Assembly: GCF_040215725.1 (NCBI RefSeq)
Contig: NZ_CP157967.1
Location: 744,001 to 808,000 of the forward strand
Direction of reading: 5' to 3'
Origin: Rhizobium sp. ZPR4
GTDB taxonomy: Bacteria; Pseudomonadota; Alphaproteobacteria; Rhizobiales; Rhizobiaceae
DNA: 64,000 bases
Numbering within the stretch: position 1 is the first letter of the stretch; the number at the start of each line of letters is the position of its first letter. Position numbers and translations under genes: made by a program. This document shows, one piece after another, positions 1 through 8,414 of this stretch. The notes beneath the pieces were generated by a model that was not told the DNA's origin, searched no databases, and saw only the letters and a program-made list of their open reading frames with translations.

Positions 1-1304
1 CCGGGCGCCGTCGCCGGCCAGAGCTTGTGCAACTCGCCGGGCAGGCCGCCTGCGGCGCAAACCACGATGCTCTTCTCGCCGCCGAGCGTGCGAGTGACGG
101 CGCCGATGACCTGGGCGTCGGAGGGCAGGGCGGCATTGGTTGTCGCCATCGCCTTGGCGGCGGCTTCCATCCAGATCTTCTTTTCCCGTGTTGCCTTTTC
201 GGCCAGCGATGCCGGCGCGCGCCAGCCCGTCAAACCAGCGGAAAGCGCCTTCAATCCTTCGCGCGCATCCGTCACCAGTGGGTGACTATTGTGCTTGAGG
301 GCGTCGTAGGCCGCGATATTGAGGCCGATCATCGCCAGCTTCTCGTTCTTGAACAGCGCCCAGGAGCCGGTGGTGAAATCCTGGCAACGGGTTCCCACAG
401 CGATCACCAGATCCGTATCCTCGGCGATCGCGTTGGCCGCCGACGTGCCCGTCACGCCGACCGAACCGAGCGCCAAGGGATGCGTCTCGTCGATGGCCGA
501 CTTGCCGGCCTGCGTGACGACGACAGGGATGTCATGCGCTTCGGCGAAGGCAGTCAATTCTTTGGTCGCTTGCGAATAGAGCACGCCGCCGCCGGCGAGA
601 ATAACGGGTTTTTCGGATCGGCGGATCAATGCGATCGCGTTGGCAAGTTCGTCGGCATCCGGCTGTGGGCGGCGCTGCGCCCAGACATGTTCTTCGAAGA
701 AGCTTTCCGGATAATCGAAGGCTTCCGCCTGCACGTCCTGACACAGCGAAAGCGTCACCGGGCCGCAATCAAGGGGATCGGTGAGCACGTGCATGGCGCG
801 CTTCAGCGCCGAGATGATCTGCTCCGGGCGGGTGATGCGGTCGAAATAGCGGGAGACCGGGCGGAAGGCATCATTGGCGGAAACCGTGCCGTCACCGAAA
901 TCTTCGATCTGCTGCAGCACCGGATCGGGTGCGCGATTGGCGAAAACGTCGCCGGGAAGGAAAAGAACGGGGATGCGGTTGACATGTGCGACGCCGGCGG
1001 CCGTCACCATGTTGAGCGCGCCGGGGCCGATCGATGTGGTGCAGGCCATGAAGCGCTGGCGGAAGCTTGCCTTGGCATAAGCGATGGCGGCATGGGCCAT
1101 GCCTTGCTCATTGTGAGCGCGGAAAGTCGGCAGCTCCTCGCGCACCTGATAGAGCGCCTCGCCAACACCGGCGACGTTGCCGTGGCCGAAGATCGCCCAG
1201 ACGCCGCCGAAGATCGGCTGCTTCTGCCCGTCGATGATGGTCATCTGCTTCTTGAGGAAATGCGCGACGGCCTGTGCCATCGTCAATCGGATCGTCTTGC
1301 CCAT
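1..1304 (-). CDS. iolD: 3D-(3,5/4)-trihydroxycyclohexane-1,2-dione acylhydrolase IolD (C-terminus beyond left edge)
   Basis: IolD is a thiamine-diphosphate enzyme that opens the ring of the inositol breakdown intermediate 3D-trihydroxycyclohexane-1,2-dione in the cytoplasm. The translation starts MGKTIRLTMAQAVAHFL, has the ThDP-family N-terminal fold with GPGALNMVTAAGVAHVN followed by PVLFLPGDVF, and a central domain region (PVVVTQAGKSAIDE, VIAVGTRCQDF). About 434 residues are present; the family is usually a little over 600, so the ThDP-binding C-terminal part lies outside the window. The start is set by a GGGAGG ribosome site just upstream. It follows iolC by about 90 bases on the same strand and is probably in its operon. 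Confidence 0.93.
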   Translation of the reverse strand, partial: MGKTIRLTMAQAVAHFLKKQMTIIDGQKQPIFGGVWAIFGHGNVAGVGEALYQVREELPTFRAHNEQGMAHAAIAYAKASFRQRFMACTTSIGPGALNMVTAAGVAHVNRIPVLFLPGDVFANRAPDPVLQQIEDFGDGTVSANDAFRPVSRYFDRITRPEQIISALKRAMHVLTDPLDCGPVTLSLCQDVQAEAFDYPESFFEEHVWAQRRPQPDADELANAIALIRRSEKPVILAGGGVLYSQATKELTAFAEAHDIPVVVTQAGKSAIDETHPLALGSVGVTGTSAANAIAEDTDLVIAVGTRCQDFTTGSWALFKNEKLAMIGLNIAAYDALKHNSHPLVTDAREGLKALSAGLTGWRAPASLAEKATREKKIWMEAAAKAMATTNAALPSDAQVIGAVTRTLGGEKSIVVCAAGGLPGELHKLWPATAP

Positions 1305-1393
1305 CAGGCGCCTCCCAAATGCTCTATCTCTTGGTATCTCGCAATCCCGAACGCAAAACCGCTATGCACTTTTGCTGGAATTGCTCCAGAATT

Positions 1394-3328
1394 TCACAGG
1401 CCGCGGGTTTTGAGCCACGCTGCCGTCAGTTGGCGGAAACGGCCGGCCATGTCGGCAATCGCTTCCTCGTCGTTCATACCGCCCGAGAGCCACGCGCGGG
1501 CCGCATCGGAGAAGATGGTCCGCCCAACGGCGAAACCCTTGACCGAGGGGGCCGCCAGCGTCGCTTCGAAGCTGCGGATCAGTTCCTCTGCCGGCGCCTC
1601 CAGGCCGAGCAGCACGATACCGCGGCACCATGGATCATTTTTGGCGATCACGGCATCGATTTTTTTCCAGGCAGCTGTCGATTCCTGTGGTTCCAGCTTC
1701 CACCAGTCCGGCTTGATGCCGAGCGCATAAAGCTCTTCCATCGCCGTCGGGATCGTGTCGTCGGTCAGCGGACCGTTCTTGCTGGCGATGATCTCGACGA
1801 GAAGCTCGCGGCCGACCTTGCGCGCGGCTTCGAATAGTGTCCGCAGCTTCTCCTGCTGCTCCGCCTTCAAATCCTGCGGATCGTCCGGATGGTAGAAGCA
1901 CAGGCACTTGATGCAATGATGGAGCGGCCATTCGACGAGCTGCGAGCCGATATCCTGGCTGAATTCGAATTTCAGCGGCTTCGATCCCGGCAGTTCGACC
2001 GGGCGTCCGATCCAGGAGAAATCCTTGGTTGCTGCGTCGAAGAAGGCGTCGCGCCCGAAGCGTTCGTCGATCAGCATGCCGTAGCCGGGGCGGCCATCGG
2101 CCACCCGTGCAGCCGCCTCGACGGCAAGCCGCTTGAAGGCGACGATCTTGTCGTGGCCAAGGCCCAGCTCATCGCAGACGCTGACGAGCTGCGAGCGATG
2201 GTCGATCGCAAGCGCCATCAGCAGCGGAATCTCGTCGCTGCGCCGGGTCGTCGCCCAGTGAATATGGTTGATCGCCTCATCCTTGCGCAATGCCCGATGC
2301 TTGCTGCCCGTCTTCAGGAAGAAGTCGAGCTCCGTCCAGGTCGGATATTCCGGCGAGCAGAGCAGGCGGGAAACGGCAAAGGCGCCGCAGGCATTCGCCC
2401 AGGTGGCGCAGGTCTTCAGCGGCTCGCCGCGCAGATAGCCGCGCAGGAAGCCCGACATGAACGCATCACCCGCGCCGAGAACGTTGAAGACTTCGATCGG
2501 GAAGCCCTGGCCGACGATGCCGGCTTCCAGATCGTCGGAGATATGGCCTTCATAGACGATGCAGCCCATGGCGCCGCGCTTCAGCACGATGATCGCGGAT
2601 GAGAGGCGGCGGATTTCCTTCAAGGCACCGAGCACGTCGTCGGCGCCGGAGGCGATCATGATCTCTTCTTCGGTGCCGACGATCAGATCGCAATCCGGCA
2701 GCGTCTCCTTCATTTTGGAGGAGACGCGATCCGATTTCACATAGCGCTCGAAACCTTCGGCATGGCCGGCAAGGCCCCAGAGGTTCGGCCGGTAGTCGAT
2801 GTCGAAGATCACCTTGCGGCCATTCGCCTTGGCGATGCGGATCGCCTTGCGCTGTGCCGCCTCGGTATTGGGCTTGGAAAAATGCGTGCCGGACACCAGA
2901 ACGGCGCCCGAGGATTTGATGAAGTTTTCGTCGATATCGTCCTCGTTCAACGCCATGTCGGCGCAGTCGGAGCGATAGAAGATCATCGGCGAGACGCCCT
3001 CGGCCTCCACGGCCAGCAGCACCAGCGCCGTCAGGCGCTCCTTGTCCGTGGCGATGCCATCGACGGCGACGCCCTCGCGGGCCGACTGTTCGCGGATGAA
3101 GCGGCCCATCTGCTCGTCGCCGACGCGGGTAATGAGGCCGGATTTCAGGCCGAGTCGCGCCGTGCCGATGGCGATATTGGCCGGGCAGCCGCCGACCGAC
3201 TTGGCGAAGGAGGCGATGTCTTCAAGCTTCGAGCCGATCTGCTGACCATAAAGGTCGACGGAGGAGCGGCCGATGGTGATCACATCGAGTTTCGTCGCCG
3301 GCTCCGCGCCAGGATTGTCGTGTGCCAT
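1394..3328 (-). CDS. iolC: 5-dehydro-2-deoxygluconokinase IolC with fused DUF2090 domain
   Basis: The 644-residue protein has an N-terminal PfkB/ribokinase-type kinase (about residues 1-330: VDLYGQQIG near the start, GGCPANIA, and the C-terminal signature NVLGAGDAFMSGF around residue 285) that phosphorylates 5-dehydro-2-deoxygluconate. The remaining 300 residues (from about 340) are a DUF2090 domain, a TIM-barrel-like module related to class I aldolases. Known rhizobial IolC proteins have the same fusion, and the second domain may carry the next step, cleavage of the phosphorylated sugar; that is inference. The start has a perfect GGAGGACATC leader. iolR lies upstream on the same strand and iolD downstream. 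Confidence 0.93.
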   Translation of the reverse strand: MAHDNPGAEPATKLDVITIGRSSVDLYGQQIGSKLEDIASFAKSVGGCPANIAIGTARLGLKSGLITRVGDEQMGRFIREQSAREGVAVDGIATDKERLTALVLLAVEAEGVSPMIFYRSDCADMALNEDDIDENFIKSSGAVLVSGTHFSKPNTEAAQRKAIRIAKANGRKVIFDIDYRPNLWGLAGHAEGFERYVKSDRVSSKMKETLPDCDLIVGTEEEIMIASGADDVLGALKEIRRLSSAIIVLKRGAMGCIVYEGHISDDLEAGIVGQGFPIEVFNVLGAGDAFMSGFLRGYLRGEPLKTCATWANACGAFAVSRLLCSPEYPTWTELDFFLKTGSKHRALRKDEAINHIHWATTRRSDEIPLLMALAIDHRSQLVSVCDELGLGHDKIVAFKRLAVEAAARVADGRPGYGMLIDERFGRDAFFDAATKDFSWIGRPVELPGSKPLKFEFSQDIGSQLVEWPLHHCIKCLCFYHPDDPQDLKAEQQEKLRTLFEAARKVGRELLVEIIASKNGPLTDDTIPTAMEELYALGIKPDWWKLEPQESTAAWKKIDAVIAKNDPWCRGIVLLGLEAPAEELIRSFEATLAAPSVKGFAVGRTIFSDAARAWLSGGMNDEEAIADMAGRFRQLTAAWLKTRGL

Positions 3329-3500
3329 GATGTCCTCCCGTCAGGGCATGACCTCTTTTGCTTTTCAGCCTGCGCCGAGATCATGCGTTATTGAAAGTGC
3401 CGGTGTTCGTTTCGTCCCGATTGCTATGGATCGGACGACCATCTCCCGCGGCCGTGATCCTGGCTATAGTGAAACATTGGTTCCGAGATTTTGTCAATTC

Positions 3501-3514
3501 GGAATGTTTATTCC
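3501..3514. promoter_or_regulatory. candidate IolR operator GGAA-N6-TTCC upstream of iolC
   Basis: The sequence reads GGAATGTTTATTCC, an exact GGAA-N6-TTCC dyad. It overlaps the stop codon of iolR and lies about 175 bases before the iolC start. From memory, a GGAA-N6-TTCC core has been described for the IolR repressor of Sinorhizobium meliloti. Two one-mismatch relatives lie in the iolR/oxidoreductase gap. Confidence 0.55.
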
Positions 3515-4380
3515 ATTTTCGTTTTATCTGCTTTTATTGCAGCTTTTCGCCGGCGCTCGGCGATGGCGACCGGAAAGGCCATGATGAGCGCCATTGAAGC
3601 CGATAGTGAACGGAAACCGGCAAAGTCTGCCTCCGCGACTTCAAACCAGTGGTCCGCGCAAGCGGTGAGCGGAGAGAAGGCCGAATCGGTAATGGCGATG
3701 ACCGGCACGTTGCGCGAGGCGAGATCCTGCGCCTGCGCCAGGCTATCGGCGGCATAAGGTGAAAAGCTCGCGGCGATCGCTGCGTCCTTCTCTGTCGCGA
3801 AGCGGGTGATCTCGCCGTCGATGCCGTTTGGCGAGGCGACGATCTGATGGCGGATATTCAGCTTGGAAAAGGCGTAGCTCATATGCGCCGTCAGCGGATA
3901 GGAGCGGCGCTTGGCGATGAGGTAGATCGTCTCGGCGGCGGCAAGCACGTCGACGGCCTTGGCAAACGTGTCGGTCTCAATGGTTGCTGCAAGCTTGTTG
4001 ACGGATTGGCTCGCCGCGGAGAGGAAGCCTGAGAGAATACTGGCCTCCTCATTCTCGACGCCGGAGCGTTCAAGCGTCACCAGCCGTTCCTCATAACTCA
4101 GCGTGCGATCACGGAGCCGCTCACGGAAGATGCTCTGCAGATCGGAGAAGCCTTCATAGCCGAGGTGATGGGCAAGGCGCACCAGCGTCGAAGGCTGTAC
4201 CTCGGCGGCAGCGGCAATGCTGGCCGTCGTGCCGAAGGCGATCTCATCGGGATTACCGAGCGCGAAGGCGGCAACCTGGGCCAGACGCTTCGGCATGGCA
4301 TTCTTGCGCTCTATGATGGTGCTGCGCAGACTTTCGAAGTCGCGTGGTACTTTGGTTTGCGTCTCGATATTGTTGTCCAT
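3508..4380 (-). CDS. iolR: RpiR-family transcriptional regulator, probable inositol repressor IolR
   Basis: The 290-residue protein has an N-terminal RpiR helix-turn-helix (MPKRLAQVAAFALGNPDEIAFGTTASIAAAAEVQPSTLVRLAHHLGY split over about residues 28-75) and a C-terminal SIS sugar-phosphate-binding domain (VDVLAAAETIYLIAKRRSYP ... IAASFSPYAADSLAQAQDL). Such regulators usually repress inositol genes until an inositol-derived sugar phosphate binds the SIS domain. The start MDNNIETQ at 4380 is preferred over an in-frame codon at 4437 because GAAGGA lies just before it. It is divergent from the oxidoreductase at 4614 and directly upstream of iolC, fitting an IolR role. Confidence 0.85.
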   Translation of the reverse strand: MDNNIETQTKVPRDFESLRSTIIERKNAMPKRLAQVAAFALGNPDEIAFGTTASIAAAAEVQPSTLVRLAHHLGYEGFSDLQSIFRERLRDRTLSYEERLVTLERSGVENEEASILSGFLSAASQSVNKLAATIETDTFAKAVDVLAAAETIYLIAKRRSYPLTAHMSYAFSKLNIRHQIVASPNGIDGEITRFATEKDAAIAASFSPYAADSLAQAQDLASRNVPVIAITDSAFSPLTACADHWFEVAEADFAGFRSLSASMALIMAFPVAIAERRRKAAIKADKTKME

Positions 4381-4413
4381 GCGCCGTCCTTCAGCTCCCC
4401 CAACACCCGCAAT

Positions 4414-4427
4414 GAAACAAATATTCC
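4414..4427. promoter_or_regulatory. candidate IolR operator, imperfect copy 1
   Basis: The sequence GAAACAAATATTCC matches GGAA-N6-TTCC with one mismatch and is followed by CATATTT. It lies 34-47 bases upstream of the iolR start, where it could serve autorepression. Confidence 0.4.
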
Positions 4428-4555
4428 ATATTTCCAACGATACCGGATTTTGAATCGTTCGGCACGAATAATTTTAAGATTATGATTTTAAACATATAAA
4501 TATGGATTATTGCCCGCGGGAGGGATGTCAATGCCCTGAGCGCGCTTGTCAAAAC

Positions 4556-4569
4556 GGTCTAAATATTCC
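4556..4569. promoter_or_regulatory. candidate IolR operator, imperfect copy 2
   Basis: The sequence GGTCTAAATATTCC keeps the TTCC half and the AAATA core and has one mismatch in the GGAA half. It lies 45-58 bases upstream of the oxidoreductase start at 4614, a normal promoter position. Confidence 0.4.
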
Positions 4570-4613
4570 AAAAATCACGCAACTTCGGGAGCGGATTTGA
4601 GGAGGAAGGGCAA

Positions 4614-5732
4614 ATGAAGCCGTTGGGCGTTGGATTGATCGGCACTGGTTATATGGGCAAATGCCATGCGCTGGCATGGAATGCGGTCAAGACCGTATTC
4701 GGCGATGTCGCGCGGCCCCGCCTGGTGCATCTGGCCGAAGCCAATGCCGATCTGGCAAAGGCACGCGGCGACGAGTTCGGCTTCGAAAAGGCAACGGCTG
4801 ACTGGCGCGCGCTTATCGCAGATCCCGAGGTCGACGTCGTCTCCGTCACGACCCCCAATCAGTTCCACCCGGAAATGGCGATCGCAGCTCTTGAAGCGGG
4901 CAAGCATGTCTGGTGCGAGAAGCCGATGGCGCCTGCTTATGGCGATGCAGAGCGCATGCTGACTGCGGCTAAGGCCTCCGGCAAGATTGCCATCCTCGGC
5001 TACAATTATATCCAGAACCCGGTGATGCGGCACATCAAGGCGCTGATAGCGGAGGGTGCGATCGGCGCCGTCAATCACGTCCGCGTAGAGATGGACGAGG
5101 ATTTCATGGCCGATCCGAATGGCCTTTTCTACTGGAAGAGCGAGCTTGCCTCCGGCTACGGAGCTCTCGATGACTTTGCCGTGCATCCGCTTTCGCTGCT
5201 CTGGTTCCTGTTCGGTCATGTAGAGGCCGTCATCACCGATATGGTGAAGCCCTATACCGAGCGTCCGTTGAAGGATGGCGGCAGTCGCGCCGTCGAGAAC
5301 CACGATCTCGCCAATGTGCTGATGCGGCTTGGCGGCGGCATTTCCGCCGTGCTGATGGCCAATCGCTCGGCCTGGGGTCGCAAGGGGCGAATCGCCCTGC
5401 AGATCTTCGGCTCCAAGGGCTCGATCTCCTATGACCAGGAGCGCATGAACGAGTTCGAACTCTATCAGGCCGAGGGCAGGGAGAGCGAACAAGGCTTCCG
5501 CAAGGTGCTGGCCGCACCCGCCCACAAGCCATATGACCGCTTCATCCCGGCGCCCGGCCACGGCCTCGGCTTCAACGATCTGAAGATCATCGAGTGCCGC
5601 GAGCTGATCCGTGCCATATCCGGCGAATCTGCGTCAGTCGTGGCTTTCAAAGACGGCCTGCGCATCGAAAAATCGGTGCACGCCATGGCACAATCCTTCC
5701 ACGAGCGCCGCTGGGTCGAAATATCAAGCTAA
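4614..5732 (+). CDS. Gfo/Idh/MocA-family oxidoreductase, inositol-dehydrogenase-like
   Basis: This 372-residue protein is an NAD(P)-dependent sugar or polyol dehydrogenase. It shows the Rossmann motif GLIGTGYMGKCHA (about residues 7-19), the family EKP motif at 102-104 with the usual catalytic lysine, and a downstream DDFAVHP segment near 187 that fits the catalytic Asp/His region. A GAGGAGGAAGG ribosome site precedes the start. It is transcribed away from iolR, with a candidate operator in the gap, so a role in oxidising inositol, an inositol isomer or a related sugar is likely. The exact substrate cannot be read from the sequence. Confidence 0.88.
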   Translation: MKPLGVGLIGTGYMGKCHALAWNAVKTVFGDVARPRLVHLAEANADLAKARGDEFGFEKATADWRALIADPEVDVVSVTTPNQFHPEMAIAALEAGKHVWCEKPMAPAYGDAERMLTAAKASGKIAILGYNYIQNPVMRHIKALIAEGAIGAVNHVRVEMDEDFMADPNGLFYWKSELASGYGALDDFAVHPLSLLWFLFGHVEAVITDMVKPYTERPLKDGGSRAVENHDLANVLMRLGGGISAVLMANRSAWGRKGRIALQIFGSKGSISYDQERMNEFELYQAEGRESEQGFRKVLAAPAHKPYDRFIPAPGHGLGFNDLKIIECRELIRAISGESASVVAFKDGLRIEKSVHAMAQSFHERRWVEISS

Positions 5733-5874
5733 GCGTTTGGCCTAATTTTCTCCCGATCCGGGGCGCAGGGTCAGCCATGATTGACGCTTGCGGATGCAGG
5801 CGTTACCCCTGAAGTCCATAGGCAGCCTTCCGCGCACGCGGAAGGATCGCCATAATAACAATGGAGTACGGATC

Positions 5875-7092
5875 GTGACGGGCAGATTGGTCATTGTCGG
5901 GGCCGGGCAGGCGGGTTTCGCGCTTGCGGCCAAGTTGCGCGGGCTGGGTGATTCGCGGCCGATCACCATCGTCGGTGCCGAGGAGAGCCTTCCCTATCAA
6001 CGACCGCCTCTGACCAAGAAGTATCTGCTCGGCGAAATGACTTTCGATCGCCTGCTGTTTCGCCCGGAACATTGGTACTCGGACAATAATGTCGAGATCC
6101 GCGTGTCCACCTGGGTCGAGCAGATCGACCGCGGCGCAAAGCAGATCGTCATGCAGGATGGATCGAGACTGGACTATGAGACGCTGGCGCTGGCGACCGG
6201 CTCGACGCCGCGCCGCCTCCCGCCCTCCGTTGGCGGCGCGCTCGAAGGGGTTTATCTCGCACGAGACAAGCGCGATGCCGATCTTCTGGCCGGCGAGATG
6301 CGTCCGGGGCGCCGGGTGCTCATCATCGGTGGCGGCTATATCGGGCTCGAGGCTGCTGCCGTCGCGCGCCATCGCGGCCTTGAGGTCACGCTCATCGAGA
6401 TGGGCGACCGGATATTGCAGCGTGTGGCGGCCAAGGAAACGGCCGATATTTTCAGGGCTATTCATCAAAAGCATGATGTCGTCATTCGCGAGAAGACGGG
6501 GCTGAAGCAGCTCATCGGCCGCAACGGCCATGTCGCCGCTGCCGAGCTTTCCGACGGCTCGACCATCGATGTCGATTTCGTCGTCGTCGGCATTGGCGTT
6601 GCTCCGAATGACAGGCTTGCCAAGGAAGCAGGCCTTGAGGTCGGCAACGGCATCACCGTCGATTCGTTTGCCCGCACCTCCGATCCGTCCATCTTCGCCA
6701 TGGGCGATTGCGTGGAATTGCCATGGGAGGGCGGCCGCATCCGGCTCGAATCCGTGCAGAACGCAGTCGACCAGGCGGAAGCCGCGGCAGGAATCATAGC
6801 CGGCAACGAAAAAGCCTATGATCCGAAGCCGTGGTTCTGGTCGGATCAATATGACGTAAAGCTGCAGATCGCCGGTTTCAATCTCGGCTATGACGAGACC
6901 TTGTTGCGTCCAGGCGCCCGCGAGGGCGCGGCTTCCATCTGGTATTTCAAGCAGGGCCGATTCGTTGCCGTCGACGCCATCAACGACGCAAAGGCTTATG
7001 TAACGGGCAAAAAGCTCCTGGAAACCGGCTCCAATCCATCCAGGGCGATCCTTGCCGATCCCGCTGCCGATTTGAAGCAGCTGTTGGCCTGA
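5875..7092 (+). CDS. FAD-dependent ferredoxin-reductase-like oxidoreductase
   Basis: The 405-residue protein has the layout of rhodocoxin/putidaredoxin-type reductases: an N-terminal FAD motif (LVIVGAGQAGFALAAKL), YQRPPLTKKYL, an NAD motif (VLIIGGGYIGLEAAAVA, about residue 145), the second FAD motif IFAMGDCVELP near 275 and a C-terminal reductase domain (WFWSDQYDVKLQIAG). Such enzymes pass electrons from NAD(P)H to a ferredoxin for a P450 or ring-hydroxylating oxygenase. The GTG start at 5875 is chosen because GGAG lies nine bases upstream; an ATG at 5788 would add 29 residues with no matching domain. No ferredoxin or oxygenase gene is next to it, so its partner is unknown. Confidence 0.87.
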   Translation: MTGRLVIVGAGQAGFALAAKLRGLGDSRPITIVGAEESLPYQRPPLTKKYLLGEMTFDRLLFRPEHWYSDNNVEIRVSTWVEQIDRGAKQIVMQDGSRLDYETLALATGSTPRRLPPSVGGALEGVYLARDKRDADLLAGEMRPGRRVLIIGGGYIGLEAAAVARHRGLEVTLIEMGDRILQRVAAKETADIFRAIHQKHDVVIREKTGLKQLIGRNGHVAAAELSDGSTIDVDFVVVGIGVAPNDRLAKEAGLEVGNGITVDSFARTSDPSIFAMGDCVELPWEGGRIRLESVQNAVDQAEAAAGIIAGNEKAYDPKPWFWSDQYDVKLQIAGFNLGYDETLLRPGAREGAASIWYFKQGRFVAVDAINDAKAYVTGKKLLETGSNPSRAILADPAADLKQLLA

Positions 7093-7201
7093 TATGAATC
7101 TTCTCGTCGGCTTGACCATGCTTCGGCCGGCAATCGCCTGTTGCTGAATCATGGAAAGAAGGTACGCAAAGGCGAAAAAGCGCTTGCGTCGATAAATGAA
7201 T

Positions 7202-7216
7202 GGCCCTATCAGGGCC
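7202..7216 (+). other. short hairpin just before tRNA-Ser
   Basis: GGCCCT-ATC-AGGGCC forms a six-pair perfect hairpin that ends six bases before the mature tRNA 5' end. It may be part of the precursor leader removed by RNase P or a chance palindrome. Confidence 0.3.
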
Positions 7217-7221
7217 GCACC

Positions 7222-7311
7222 GGAGAGGTGGCCGAGTGGTCGAAGGCGCTCCCCTGCTAAGGGAGTATACCAGAAATGGTATCGTGGGTTCGAATCCCAT
7301 CTTCTCCGCCA
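7222..7311 (+). tRNA. tRNA-Ser (anticodon GCT)
   Basis: A 90-base class II tRNA is visible. The acceptor arm pairs GGAGAGG with CTTCTCC (one G-T pair). The anticodon stem CTCCC/GGGAG encloses loop CTGCTAA with anticodon GCT at 7256-7258. A long variable arm follows (TATACCAGAAATGGTATC), then the T arm GTGGGTTCGAATCCCAT, discriminator G and an encoded CCA. It reads AGC/AGT serine codons. Confidence 0.97.
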
Positions 7312-7380
7312 TTTTGGCTCAATTGTCCTCATCTGCAGATGGTAGGTGAATTCGGAGCTGACAAATCCCAACGCAAGATT

Positions 7381-8295
7381 CTATCGGGAATTCCGGCCTG
7401 CAAAGCCTTCGTAGCGCTTCAGATATGCTATGAGCGCGCGCAGCTTGGGAGCCATGTTCCGTCGATTGGGATAGTAGAGGTAGAACCCCGGGAAATAGGG
7501 GCAATATTTCTCCAGGATCGGCATTAGCTCGTTCCTGTCGATGAAGGGGCGAAAGCTTTCTTCCATCCCGAATGTGATTCCCGCTCCGGCGACGGCCAGC
7601 TCGATCATCACGCCCATGTCATTCGTCGTCACCTCCGGCGCGACCTCCACCCGGAATTCCTTGCCCTCTTCCGTAAACTCCCAGCGATAGGGAACTGCCT
7701 TCGGTGAGGGACGCCAGCCTATGCATCGATGCACGGAGAGCTCTTTCGGATGCATGGGAATGCCGAATCGGTCTCGATAGGCCGGGGAACATACGGCCAA
7801 TTGCCGCTCGTCGCCGGCGACGGGTACGGCAATCATGTCCTGCTCGATGACTTCGCCAAGCCGGACGCCGGCGTCATAGCCTTCCGATACAATATCGAAT
7901 TCCTCGTCGGTGACGGTGATATCGAGCTGGATCTCGGGGTTGGCGGCCGCAAAGCCCGCGAGAAAGTCGCCGGAGAGAAATCGTTCCGCGATCGAGGAAA
8001 CTGCGAGCCGCAACTGTCCGCGGGGCCGCGTCCGCAATCTGTCCGTCTTTTCCATCGCGGTGCGTATGTCCGATACCGCCGGCTCCACGTCCGCATAAAG
8101 CCGTTCGCCGGCTTCCGTCAGGCTGACGCTGCGGGTCGTGCGCTGCAGCAGCGCGATGCCCATGCTTTCCTCCAATCGCCGGATTGTCTGGCTGACCGCC
8201 GAGCGGGTGACGCCCAGCCTGTCGGCGGCGGCGCGAAAATTGCGCTCCTGGGCGACGAGAATGAAGACGGTGAGAGCATTGAGATCAGGCCACAT
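7381..8295 (-). CDS. LysR-family transcriptional regulator
   Basis: The 304-residue protein begins with a LysR winged helix (LNALTVFILVAQERNFRAAADRLGVTRSAVSQTIRRLEE split here as the first 45 residues) and continues with a periplasmic-binding-protein-like effector domain (from about residue 90). It is divergent from the short-chain dehydrogenase at 8415 with a 119-base gap, the usual arrangement for a LysR regulator and its target. The likely targets are therefore the SDR and the small Atu4866-type gene. The ligand is unknown. Confidence 0.9.
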   Translation of the reverse strand: MWPDLNALTVFILVAQERNFRAAADRLGVTRSAVSQTIRRLEESMGIALLQRTTRSVSLTEAGERLYADVEPAVSDIRTAMEKTDRLRTRPRGQLRLAVSSIAERFLSGDFLAGFAAANPEIQLDITVTDEEFDIVSEGYDAGVRLGEVIEQDMIAVPVAGDERQLAVCSPAYRDRFGIPMHPKELSVHRCIGWRPSPKAVPYRWEFTEEGKEFRVEVAPEVTTNDMGVMIELAVAGAGITFGMEESFRPFIDRNELMPILEKYCPYFPGFYLYYPNRRNMAPKLRALIAYLKRYEGFAGRNSR

Positions 8296-8414
8296 TGGTA
8301 ACTATTACTTTCCAAGCTGTCACTGAATGGGTGTCTTATCACGACAATGAAGCTCTGTATCCTCCTTGCAGCCGGTTCCAGGAGAGAACCGTTCACATAG
8401 CAAGGAGTGATCGC

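Noticed and set aside
27..1730. 567-residue plus-strand open frame
   Set aside because: It lies opposite iolD and the end of iolC, which have clear family motifs; it is Arg/Gly/Asp-rich shadow coding typical of GC-rich DNA.
4575..5561. 328-residue minus-strand frame opposite the Gfo/Idh oxidoreductase
   Set aside because: It opposes a gene with clear Rossmann and EKP motifs and lacks its own signals.
5803..7371. 522-residue minus-strand open frame
   Set aside because: It covers the flavoprotein gene and the tRNA on the opposite strand and shows no domain; it is a shadow frame.
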